The notes under the pieces: model-generated
Told to the model about the DNA's origin: nothing
The model's database searches: none
Seen by the model: only the letters and a program-made list of their open reading frames with translations
Shown here: positions 9,720 to 17,672 of the stretch, one piece after another
Layout: each line of letters opens with the position of its first letter
Position numbering within the stretch: the first letter of the stretch is position 1
Assembly (NCBI GenBank): GCA_009738435.1
Contig: CP046522.1
Span: forward strand, 713,249 to 777,248
DNA from: Clostridium bovifaecis
GTDB taxonomy: Bacteria > Bacillota > Clostridia > Clostridiales > Clostridiaceae
DNA: 64,000 bases
Reading direction: 5' to 3'
Translations under genes and position numbers: made by a program

Positions 9720-10163
9720 ATGCCATTAACAACTTTCAAAGCTGTAGCAAGAAAAAAAGAGGGATTAGCAGTAGAAACTGAAGCAAGAGGATTTAAGATT
9801 ACTCTTGACGAACCAGAAGAATTAGGTGGAACCAATACTGGAATGAACCCAGTTGAAGTTTTACTATGTGGTCTTGGAGCATGCCAAACAATAGTTGCAT
9901 CTGCATTTGCAGGTGAATTTGGAATAGACTTGCAAGACTTTTGGGTTGAGTTAGAAGGAGATCTTGATACCGACGGCTTCTTAGGACTAGCAGATGTAAG
10001 ACCTGGTTACTCTCATGTAAGATTCAACATGCATGTAAAAAGTGATGCTTCAGAAGAAAAAATTAAAGAATTTGTAGAATTCATCGAAAAAAGATGTCCA
10101 GTAGGAGATTCATTAGGTCAAGGAGTAAAACTTGAAAGAACTAAAATAACAATAGAGAAATAA
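9720..10163 (+). CDS. OsmC/Ohr-family thiol peroxidase 2
   Basis: A 147-residue paralogue of the upstream OsmC, with Cys55 in LCGLGACQ and Cys126 in EKRCPVGD as the expected catalytic pair, and the conserved family Arg/Glu segments (DVRPGY, SDASEEKIK). AAAAAAGGAGTGGG just before ATG 9720 sets the start; the longer in-frame reading from 9666 lacks a ribosome site. It has its own promoter and terminator, so the two OsmC proteins can be made in different amounts. The two may differ in substrate (for example organic hydroperoxides versus oxidised sulfur compounds); nothing in the sequence decides this. Confidence 0.92.
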   Translation: MPLTTFKAVARKKEGLAVETEARGFKITLDEPEELGGTNTGMNPVEVLLCGLGACQTIVASAFAGEFGIDLQDFWVELEGDLDTDGFLGLADVRPGYSHVRFNMHVKSDASEEKIKEFVEFIEKRCPVGDSLGQGVKLERTKITIEK

Positions 10164-10180
10164 TTTAAAATTATATTTGG

Positions 10181-10211
10181 AAAAACTAGTTATAGGTATA
10201 GCTAGTTTTTT
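10181..10211 (+). terminator. Terminator between osmC-2 and lpdA
   Basis: Stem AAAAACTAG (10181-10189) with CTAGTTTTT (10202-10210) and a T-run. It probably attenuates rather than blocks transcription into lpdA, for which I see no strong separate promoter. Confidence 0.75.
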
Positions 10212-10248
10212 CGTCATAGCTTTGAAGTAAAATTTTGGAGGTAGTGTA

Positions 10249-12174
10249 ATGATTATGGAAATAAAGAGTCCAAGATTAGGAATTATAGGTAAGATAAATA
10301 TAAAAGTTGGAGACAAAGTTGAAGCTGGCCAAGAATTAATGTCACTAGAAACAAAGAAAGGTAATGCAGGAATTAAAGCTCAATTTGATGGAGTTGTAGA
10401 ATCTATAGAAGTAGAAGAGGGAGTGCAAGTAACAGCTGCACAAGTTTTGCTTAAGATTGATAAAATTGAGGAAGAGAATACTACAGAAGTAGAAGAGGAA
10501 AAAGTAGAAGTTATTCTAGTAAAGAGTCCAAGATTAGGAACTGTAGGCAAGATAAATGTAAAAGCTGGAGATAAAATTGATGTAGGCCAAGAATTAATAG
10601 CCTTAGAAACAAAGAAAGGAAATGCGGTAGTTAAAGCCCAATCTGCGGGAATTATAGAATCTATAGAAGTAGAAGAAGGAGCTCAAGTAAAAGCTGCAGA
10701 TGTTTTAGTGAAAATTACCCAATTCAAAGAGAAGAATACTAGAAATTCTGAGGAAAAAGTTAAACCAGTGGAAAAGATAGAAAGCGATATAACCATAGTA
10801 GGTGGAGGACCAGGGGGATATGTAGCTGCAATTAAGGCTGCTAAAATGGGAGCTAAGGTTGTACTAATTGAGAAGGAATCCTTAGGAGGTACATGCCTAA
10901 ACTGGGGATGCATACCTACAAAAGCGTTAGTTCGTTCAGCTGAAGTATATGATAGCTTAAAGGAGGCTGAGGAGTTCGGATTAAGTGTTAAAGAATACAG
11001 TGTAGATATGGAAAAGGTTATCAATAGAAAAAGCTCTATTGTAAGTAAATTAGTTGGAGGTATACAATACCTAATAGAAAAGAATAGCATAAAACTAATT
11101 AGCGGAAATGGAAAACTAGTAGATAAAAATACAGTTAAGGCAGAAACAGAAGATAAGATCATAGAAGTAAATAGCAAGAATATAATACTTGCTACAGGTT
11201 CTGAAACAGTATATCTTCCTATTCCAGGAGCAAATTCTAAAGGTGTTTTAACGAGTAAAGAAATATTGGATATGAAAAAACTTCCTAAAAAGCTAGCAGT
11301 AATAGGCGGCGGAGTAATAGGAATGGAATTTGCCTTTATATACGCATCTTTTGGAGTAGAAGTATATGTAGTGGAGTATTTAGATAACGTACTTCAAATG
11401 TTAGATCAAGATATAATAGATGAAATTAAAGCTGCTGCAGAGAAAAAAGAAATAAAGTTATATACGGGCTCAAGAGTAGAAGAAATAATTGATACAGAAG
11501 ATGATAAGTGCATAGTAAGGTTTACAAAAGGTGGAGAATCAAAATATATATCAGTAGATAAAGTTTTAATGTCTGTAGGAAGAAAGCCTTACCTTGAAGG
11601 TTTAGGAATAGAAGAAGCTGGAATAGAGTTAAACGATAACAAAAGAGGCATTAAGGTAAATTCAAAAATGCAGACAAATATAAATAATATATATGCTATT
11701 GGTGATGTTACAAATATAATTCAACTTGCTCATGTAGCTTCTCATCAAGGTATTGTGGCAGTAGAAAATATAATGGGGCATGATGTAAAAATGGATTACT
11801 CAGCTGTGCCAAGTGCTATATTTACGCACCCAGAAATAGCTACAGTAGGATTAACAGAAAAAGATGTCAAATCAAAAGGAATGGATGTAGAAGTTGGAAA
11901 ATTTCCATATGCAGCTAATGGAAAGGCTCTTACTATGGGCGATGAAAGAGGTTTCATCAAAGTTATAAAGGATAAGGCTTCAAACAAAGTAGTAGGAGCA
12001 GGTATAGTAGGAATAAACTCAGCTGATTTAATATCTCCATTAACTTTAGCTATTAGAAATGGATTGACAACAAAACAGATAGTAGAAACAATTTTTGCAC
12101 ATCCAACAACAGCAGAAGTGATTCATGAAGGAGTTCTATCTGTAGAAGGAGGAGCTTTACATTTTGCAGAATAA
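10249..12174 (+). CDS. lpdA: Dihydrolipoamide dehydrogenase with two N-terminal lipoyl domains
   Basis: A 641-residue flavoenzyme that oxidises dihydrolipoamide with NAD+ (or runs in reverse). Two tandem lipoyl domains (about residues 1-76 and 86-160) come first, each with the loop LETKKGNA in place of the usual ETDKA; Lys37 and Lys123 are the expected lipoylation sites. The E3 core follows: FAD site VGGGPGGYVAA, redox pair Cys216/Cys221 in GGTCLNWGCIPTK, NAD site IGGGVIGMEF, and catalytic HPTTAEVIHE. No pyruvate, branched-chain or glycine-cleavage partner lies nearby; instead it sits between two OsmC genes and a lipoate ligase. Start set by GGAGGT at 10236-10241. Confidence 0.95.
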   Translation: MIMEIKSPRLGIIGKINIKVGDKVEAGQELMSLETKKGNAGIKAQFDGVVESIEVEEGVQVTAAQVLLKIDKIEEENTTEVEEEKVEVILVKSPRLGTVGKINVKAGDKIDVGQELIALETKKGNAVVKAQSAGIIESIEVEEGAQVKAADVLVKITQFKEKNTRNSEEKVKPVEKIESDITIVGGGPGGYVAAIKAAKMGAKVVLIEKESLGGTCLNWGCIPTKALVRSAEVYDSLKEAEEFGLSVKEYSVDMEKVINRKSSIVSKLVGGIQYLIEKNSIKLISGNGKLVDKNTVKAETEDKIIEVNSKNIILATGSETVYLPIPGANSKGVLTSKEILDMKKLPKKLAVIGGGVIGMEFAFIYASFGVEVYVVEYLDNVLQMLDQDIIDEIKAAAEKKEIKLYTGSRVEEIIDTEDDKCIVRFTKGGESKYISVDKVLMSVGRKPYLEGLGIEEAGIELNDNKRGIKVNSKMQTNINNIYAIGDVTNIIQLAHVASHQGIVAVENIMGHDVKMDYSAVPSAIFTHPEIATVGLTEKDVKSKGMDVEVGKFPYAANGKALTMGDERGFIKVIKDKASNKVVGAGIVGINSADLISPLTLAIRNGLTTKQIVETIFAHPTTAEVIHEGVLSVEGGALHFAE

Positions 12175-13162
12175 CTATACACTAAAGCTTATTAAATCCT
12201 TGAGTTACAACCCGTGGCATAATCTAGCACTAGAAGAACACTTTCTTAGTAACGTAAAAAGAGATGAGGTAATACTTTACTTATGGCAAAATGACAATAC
12301 CGTTGTAATAGGTAGAAATCAGAATCCATGGAGAGAGTGTAGATATAATGAACTAGAAGATGATGGAGGGAAACTAGCTAGAAGGCTTTCAGGCGGCGGA
12401 GCAGTATACCATGATTTGGGAAATTTAAACTTCACTTTTATTGCTAAAGAAAATCTATTTGATATAGAGAAACAACTTAAAGTAATCATTGAAGCAGTTA
12501 AGCATCTTGGCATAAATGCAGAGTTTTCGGGAAGAAATGATATAATAGCAGAAGGAAGGAAGTTTTCAGGTAATGCTTTTTACTACGATGGAGATAATTG
12601 CTATCATCATGGTACACTTCTAGTATCATCAGAGATGACTAAGCTTGCTAAATATCTTCAAGTAAGTAAAGAAAAGATAAAATCAAAGGGAATTGAATCT
12701 GTTGAAGCCAGGGTTACAAATCTTAGCAATATAAATTCTGATATAGATATAGACAATTTAAGTGAAGCTTTGGAAAAAAGCTTTCAACAGGTGTATAATA
12801 GCACTATAAGTGAGACTATTATAATTGATGGAGACATAAGTAAATTTGAAAGCCTATATAAAAAGTATTCCTCTTGGGAATGGAGATATGGAGAAACACC
12901 AAACTTTGAAATTAATCTCTATAATAGATTCAGCTGGGGAGACTTAGATATCAATTTCAATTTAAGAGACGGGCATATAAGTGAGATAGCAGTATTTTCT
13001 GATGCTATGGATTCCAAGCTAATAAAAGATATAGAAGAAGCTTTAAAAGGAATAAAGTTGGCTAAAGAAGAAATAGTTAATAGGTTAGACGATCTAAAAA
13101 TTAGCTATGGTAATAATATAATTGAAAATATAAAGGACTGGGTAAATAAAAGAGACATATAA
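12164..13162 (+). CDS. lplA: Lipoate--protein ligase A
   Basis: A 332-residue enzyme that activates lipoate with ATP and attaches it to lysines of lipoyl domains. Motifs: the substrate-binding RRLSGGGAVYHDLGN (about residues 70-84), GRNDIIAEGRKFSGNA with the catalytic Lys, and the HHGTLL segment, plus a C-terminal accessory domain. It starts with TTG at 12164, overlapping the last 11 bases of lpdA, with AAGGAGGAG about ten bases upstream, so the two are translationally coupled. The two lipoyl domains of LpdA are its obvious targets. Confidence 0.94.
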   Translation: MQNNYTLKLIKSLSYNPWHNLALEEHFLSNVKRDEVILYLWQNDNTVVIGRNQNPWRECRYNELEDDGGKLARRLSGGGAVYHDLGNLNFTFIAKENLFDIEKQLKVIIEAVKHLGINAEFSGRNDIIAEGRKFSGNAFYYDGDNCYHHGTLLVSSEMTKLAKYLQVSKEKIKSKGIESVEARVTNLSNINSDIDIDNLSEALEKSFQQVYNSTISETIIIDGDISKFESLYKKYSSWEWRYGETPNFEINLYNRFSWGDLDINFNLRDGHISEIAVFSDAMDSKLIKDIEEALKGIKLAKEEIVNRLDDLKISYGNNIIENIKDWVNKRDI

Positions 13163-13180
13163 AAATAAGGAAAAGATTAA

Positions 13181-13242
13181 ACCTCTTAAAGTAGATATAT
13201 CCAAACAAGGATTTTACATTCTACCTTAAGAGGTACTTTTTA
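13181..13242 (+). terminator. Terminator of the lpdA-lplA operon
   Basis: Arm ACCTCTTAAAGTAGA (13181-13195) pairs, with one mismatch, with 13220-13233 onward (TCTACCTTAAGAGGT), followed by ACTTTTTATT. Confidence 0.75.
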
Positions 13243-13627
13243 TTATAAGCGTAACCTGTCCCTATGTTGAGAAAAAGCTTTTAGTTCTTAAGTGAATATG
13301 TGAAAGTGTAATGTCTAGATGTAATGTTACTTTTGGGGATTGAAGCAAAACATGAATCAACTGATAGGTTTTTGCAATCTAGCATTTTCAAAATAATCAC
13401 TCTCCTTTATAAAAAGAGATCACTCCATGTATGAGATTATCATATTTGCCAATAAAAGTTGTTATCCTTTAGTAATAAAAAGATTTAGAAAAAAAATTAA
13501 AGAATGTCTAGAAAAATCTTTACTTTATTAATTTAGTTTAGTAAAATATCGAAGTGGTCCTAACAAGTAGGAGGGCAAATTTACTGAAATATGAAATAAA
13601 CTAAATTTCAAATAAAGGAGAAAATTC
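13243..13627 (+). other. Intergenic region before the Na+/H+ antiporter gene
   Basis: 385 bp without an open frame on either strand. I see a weak inverted repeat around CTTTATAAAAAGAG near 13405 but no riboswitch that I recognise. The promoter of the antiporter gene presumably lies here. Confidence 0.4.
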
Positions 13628-14983
13628 ATGATAGTATTAAATCCAGTTGTTATTTCAGTTATAGTTATGATAGTTCTGAGCCTTTTAAATTTAAACGTAA
13701 TTTTAGCAATATTAATTGCAGCTATGGTTGCTGGGATTAGTGCAGGAATTCCTCTTGGAGATACAATGGCAATACTCATAAAGGGCATGGGTGGAAATTC
13801 TGAAACGGCATTAAGTTATATTTTATTAGGAGTATTAGCAGTTGCTATAAGTAAAACAGGACTTGCTCACGTATTAGCAAAAAAAATATCAAAGATTGTT
13901 AAAGGAAAAAATACAGCATTTATCCTGCTAATAGCTTTTTTTAGCTGCTTTTCACAAAATTTAATTCCAATACACATAGCCTTTATACCAATTATAATTC
14001 CGCCTCTCTTAGAGCTTATGAATAGATTAAAAATTGATAGGAGAGCAGTAGCTTGCGCTTTAACTTTTGGCCTTGAGACTCCTTACGTAGTCCTTCCAGT
14101 AGGGTTTGGTCTTATATTTCATAATATAATAAGAGACGAAATGATGGCTAATGGAGTAACTGTAAGCACAGATATGATATGGAAAGCCTTATGGATACCA
14201 GGTTTATCTATGATAGTTGGGCTTTTAATAGCTGTATTTGTGACTTATAAAAAACCAAGAGAATACAAAAATACTAGACTAGATAATCCTAATAATACTG
14301 AATTGCAAGAATATAGAGAAGCTGCAATAGGTGATGAATCTGTAGGAGGAATAGAAGAATTTAAATTAAATAAAACTCATTATTTCGCTCTAGTTGGTGC
14401 TATACTTGCCTTTCTAGTTCAATTGTTTACAAAGTCTTTGCCTCTAGGTGCATTAGTAGGATTGATATTTATGATTGTAACAGGAGCTATAAAGTGGAAA
14501 AGCATAGACGATTTGATGAATGAAGGTATTATGATGATGGGATTCATCGCATTTGTAATGTTGGTTGCAGCAGGTTATGGAAGTGTTTTAAGAGAAACAG
14601 GAGCTATTGAAGTTTTAGTAAAATCAGTGGCAGGGATAATTGGGGCAAGCAAGGTATTAGGAGCTATATTAATGCTATTGGTTGGGCTTTTAGTAACTAT
14701 GGGTATAGGTACATCTTTTGGAACGGTGCCTATTCTAGCCGTAATTTATACACCCTTAGCACAAAGCTTAGGATTTAGTGTTATGGGGATTATTGCTCTT
14801 ATTGGGGTTGCAGGGGCATTAGGAGATGCAGGGTCTCCAGCATCAGATAGTACTCTTGGACCAACATCTGGCTTAAATGCAGACAGACAGCACAACCACA
14901 TTTGGGATACTTGTGTGCCGACATTTATGCATTATAATATACCACTAATAATTGGCGGAGTTATAGCAGCTTTAATTTTATAA
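13628..14983 (+). CDS. Na+/H+ antiporter family protein (YuiF-like)
   Basis: A 451-residue integral membrane protein with about 11-12 hydrophobic segments, matching the NhaC-related family that includes Bacillus YuiF. Characteristic stretches are FSQNLIPIHIAFIPIIIPP (in helix 4), FGLETPYVVLPVGFG and the C-terminal GDAGSPASDSTLGPTSGLN with its acidic and polar residues. It probably exchanges Na+ or an organic acid anion for H+ across the cytoplasmic membrane; the substrate of this branch is not settled. AAAGGAG at 13615-13621 sets the start. Monocistronic, with its own terminator. Confidence 0.88.
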   Translation: MIVLNPVVISVIVMIVLSLLNLNVILAILIAAMVAGISAGIPLGDTMAILIKGMGGNSETALSYILLGVLAVAISKTGLAHVLAKKISKIVKGKNTAFILLIAFFSCFSQNLIPIHIAFIPIIIPPLLELMNRLKIDRRAVACALTFGLETPYVVLPVGFGLIFHNIIRDEMMANGVTVSTDMIWKALWIPGLSMIVGLLIAVFVTYKKPREYKNTRLDNPNNTELQEYREAAIGDESVGGIEEFKLNKTHYFALVGAILAFLVQLFTKSLPLGALVGLIFMIVTGAIKWKSIDDLMNEGIMMMGFIAFVMLVAAGYGSVLRETGAIEVLVKSVAGIIGASKVLGAILMLLVGLLVTMGIGTSFGTVPILAVIYTPLAQSLGFSVMGIIALIGVAGALGDAGSPASDSTLGPTSGLNADRQHNHIWDTCVPTFMHYNIPLIIGGVIAALIL

Positions 14984-14993
14984 TATAAGGATG

Positions 14994-15035
14994 AAAAGTT
15001 AGGAAGCATGTTTTATTATGCTTCCTAACTTTTTG
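14994..15035 (+). terminator. Rho-independent terminator after the antiporter gene
   Basis: Perfect 16-bp stem, 14994-15009 with 15018-15033 (AAAAGTTAGGAAGCAT arm), T-run at the end. Confidence 0.93.
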
Positions 15036-15132
15036 TGTTAGGTTTTGCTAGTAAAAGTCGAGCAAATTGATAATGCTAAAGTTATGAAAATAACAAATTC
15101 ACTTTTTAAGTAGAAATACGCTTGATATATAT

Positions 15133-15190
15133 TGATAATTACTATCAATTAATAATAAATATTTGCATATCAGCGGTTTTCTAGTATAAT
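15133..15190 (+). promoter_or_regulatory. Fur-type box and promoter of mntH
   Basis: TGATAATTACTATCA (15133-15147) differs at one position from the 7-1-7 Fur box TGATAATNATTATCA. A promoter follows: TTGCAT (15163-15168), 16-bp spacer, TATAAT (15185-15190). The operator lies just upstream of the -35. Fur, PerR, Zur and MntR boxes resemble each other, so the exact metal regulator is inferred. Confidence 0.65.
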
Positions 15191-15266
15191 AAACAATATA
15201 AATAGAATGTTAAAAACTCATATTATAGATAAAAGATTTATTTTTCATAAGATTGGAGGAGAGAAT

Positions 15267-16529
15267 ATGAAACTATTAAAGGCTGGAGTTAATTGGGGTA
15301 AAGATCATAAAGCAAAGCTAATGGCTTTAGATTTTTTTAAATATATAGGACCAGGTCTTTTGGTTACAGTAGGCTTTATTGATCCAGGAAACTGGGCTTC
15401 CAATGTAGCTGCAGGAGCAGAGTATGGATACACACTTCTTTGGATGGTTACGCTATCAACTTTTATGTTAATAGTGCTTCAGCATAATGCAGCTCACCTT
15501 GGTATTGTTACAGGTTATTGTCTATCAGAATCAGCTACAGTATATCTTATACCATGGGTAAGCAAAGCAGCTTTAATAACAGCAATGATGGCTGCAATTT
15601 CTACAGCTTTAGCAGAAATATTAGGAGGAGCAATAGCTCTTCAAATGCTATTTGGACTTCCTTTAAAAATAGGAGCGGTTTTAGTTCTAGGAGTTGTTAT
15701 GTGGATGCTATATACAAATTCCTATAAAAAGCTTGAAAAATGGATCATAGGCTTTGTATCGTTGATAGGATTATCGTTTATAATAGAACTTACCTTTGTT
15801 AATGTAAACTGGAATGAAGTCTTTGTAAGCTGGGTAAAACCTAGCTTTCCACAAGGATCTATGCCTGTTATAATGAGTGTTTTAGGGGCGGTAGTAATGC
15901 CTCATAACCTATTTTTACACTCTGAAGTAATTCAAAGCAGACAGTGGAACTTAGAGAACGACAAGGTTATAGCAAAGCAATTAAGGTATGAGTTCCTAGA
16001 TACTTTCTTTTCTATGATAATAGGATGGGCTATAAATAGCGCCATGATATTAATTGCAGCATCAACTTTCTTTACACAAAAGATACAGGTTACGGAATTA
16101 GGGCAAGCCCAACAGATGCTAAAGCCGCTGCTAGGCAATACAGCCTCTGTGGTATTTGCGATTGCACTATTGCTTGCAGGAATATCTTCTTCTGTAACAG
16201 CTGGTATGGCGGGAGGAAGTATTTTTGCAGGAATTTTTAAAGAACCTTATGATATCAATGACAGCCATACAAAGGTAGGAGTTGGTATTACTTTAATCGC
16301 AGCAGCTCTTGTGATTTTCTTTATAAGCAATCCTTTTAAAGGACTTGTATATTCACAAATGTTTTTAAGTATTCAATTGCCTATTTCAGTGCTGCTGCAA
16401 ATATATTTAACGTCATCTAAAGATGTCATGGGTAAGTATGCAAATGCTGGAATAGAAAAAGTAATGCTTTGGGTAATAGGACTTATAGTAGCAGCATTAA
16501 ACATAGCTTTATTAATAAGTAGTCTATAA
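15267..16529 (+). CDS. mntH: Nramp-family divalent metal (Mn2+/Fe2+) transporter
   Basis: A 420-residue proton-coupled transporter with about 11 helices. The hallmark first-helix motif DPGNWASNVAAG (near residues 33-44) supplies the metal-binding Asp and Asn, and MPHNLFLHSEVIQSR in helix 6 supplies the conserved HNLFLHS. Helix 6 has Val-Met-Pro-His where the family has Met-Pro-His. The ATG at 15267 follows TTGGAGGAGAGA; an in-frame extension from 15207 lacks a ribosome site. A Fur-like box upstream points to repression by metal, so iron or manganese uptake is likely. Confidence 0.93.
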   Translation: MKLLKAGVNWGKDHKAKLMALDFFKYIGPGLLVTVGFIDPGNWASNVAAGAEYGYTLLWMVTLSTFMLIVLQHNAAHLGIVTGYCLSESATVYLIPWVSKAALITAMMAAISTALAEILGGAIALQMLFGLPLKIGAVLVLGVVMWMLYTNSYKKLEKWIIGFVSLIGLSFIIELTFVNVNWNEVFVSWVKPSFPQGSMPVIMSVLGAVVMPHNLFLHSEVIQSRQWNLENDKVIAKQLRYEFLDTFFSMIIGWAINSAMILIAASTFFTQKIQVTELGQAQQMLKPLLGNTASVVFAIALLLAGISSSVTAGMAGGSIFAGIFKEPYDINDSHTKVGVGITLIAAALVIFFISNPFKGLVYSQMFLSIQLPISVLLQIYLTSSKDVMGKYANAGIEKVMLWVIGLIVAALNIALLISSL

Positions 16530-16684
16530 AGTATAGATTAATATTAAGTTCATTAGTCTTATTAAAGTAAGTCTACTTGAATTTAATACTCTTTCTTTTT
16601 TTAATAATCTCTCTATATATGATTATACTATTAATAGGTTTGTTTAAAGTTAAATATAATTCTATTAATAAGGAGGGCATAGAA

Positions 16685-16894
16685 ATGTCTGAAAAAAGTC
16701 ATATAGATATAAATAAATTAAATTCTGTTCCTTCAGGTCATCCTTTTGAATATAAGGATGTAGTAATGGAGAATTTTCCGGTTGAAAAGAGAACAGTAGA
16801 TGGGAAAAAGTTTAAAGCTGAAGTTGAGAACGGAGAATTCGAAGCAGTAATCACAGAGGATGATACTGACAGAGTTCAATATAAAAAATTATAG
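16685..16894 (+). CDS. Small hypothetical protein, 69 aa
   Basis: Unrecognised, acidic and soluble, with the central stretch GKKFKAEVENGEFEAVI and no cysteines. The ribosome site AAGGAGGGC (about 16671-16679) clearly sets ATG 16685. An in-frame extension to a TTG at 16577 would add a hydrophobic N-terminal helix (ILFLFLIISLYMIILLIG) but lacks a ribosome site; if used, it would make a membrane-anchored form. It shares the strand with mntH, 155 bp downstream, and ends at a bidirectional terminator. Confidence 0.7.
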   Translation: MSEKSHIDINKLNSVPSGHPFEYKDVVMENFPVEKRTVDGKKFKAEVENGEFEAVITEDDTDRVQYKKL

Positions 16895-16895
16895 T

Positions 16896-16930
16896 AAAAA
16901 GCTACTTAGAAATTTCTAAGTAGCTTTTTA
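16896..16930. terminator. Bidirectional terminator between the 69-aa gene and pflA
   Basis: Near-perfect 17-bp palindrome (AAAAAGCTACTTAGAAA arm) flanked by A and T runs, so it can end transcription from both converging units. Confidence 0.9.
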
Positions 16931-16941
16931 AGGTTTATATA

Positions 16942-17661
16942 TTAACAAAGGAGGAGCTGGGTTAAAAGATTTTCGAGCTCTTTTATTTTTTCTTTATCCA
17001 TTGAAGGAGTATTTTTCAATGGATAGTTTATACCCAATTTTTCATATTTAGAAACTCCGAGAGTATGATAGGGAAGCAATTCAATTTTTTCAACATTGTC
17101 TATTTGTTTTATTATATGAGCTAGCTGTGCAATATGTTCCTCAGAATCTGTGATTTTCGGAACTATTACATGACGTATCCATAATTTTGTGCCTGCCTTA
17201 GCTAAAGCATTTAAAAATTCATCTAATCCTTTTTTACTTTGACCTGTCAAATTTCTATAACCTGTATCATCTACATGCTTAATATCCAATAATACTAAGT
17301 CTGTATACTTTAAAATTTCATCATATTTTCCTAAGCCAAAGCCAGAAGTATCAAGAGTTGTGTGTATGCCATTTTCTTTGCAAAGCTTTAAGATTTCTAT
17401 TAAAAAGTCTGGTTGAAGAAGTACTTCTCCTCCTGAGAATGTAACTCCACCACCGGATTTTTCAAAATATGGTCTAAATCTTAAAAGTTTATTTAAAAGC
17501 TCTCTAGGGGTTATTTCAATTCCGTCTTGCATAGTCCAAGTATCAGGATTATGACAATAGGCACATCTTAGAGGGCAGCCCTGGAAAAAGACTACGGTTC
17601 TAATTCCAGGACCGTCAACTAGTCCCATGCTCTCTATTGAGTGAATTCTGCCTTTTATCAT
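16942..17661 (-). CDS. pflA: Pyruvate formate-lyase activating enzyme
   Basis: A 239-residue radical SAM enzyme that abstracts hydrogen from the glycyl-radical site of PFL. The cluster motif CPLRCAYC (residues 29-36) holds the three 4Fe-4S cysteines, followed by the SAM-binding GGGVTFSGGE. Length is normal for PflA and no extra ferredoxin insert is present, unlike YjjW at 34787. It starts 11 bases after the pflB stop on the minus strand and is cotranscribed with it. Confidence 0.97.
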   Translation of the reverse strand: MIKGRIHSIESMGLVDGPGIRTVVFFQGCPLRCAYCHNPDTWTMQDGIEITPRELLNKLLRFRPYFEKSGGGVTFSGGEVLLQPDFLIEILKLCKENGIHTTLDTSGFGLGKYDEILKYTDLVLLDIKHVDDTGYRNLTGQSKKGLDEFLNALAKAGTKLWIRHVIVPKITDSEEHIAQLAHIIKQIDNVEKIELLPYHTLGVSKYEKLGINYPLKNTPSMDKEKIKELENLLTQLLLC

Positions 17662-17672
17662 AGTATCATCCC

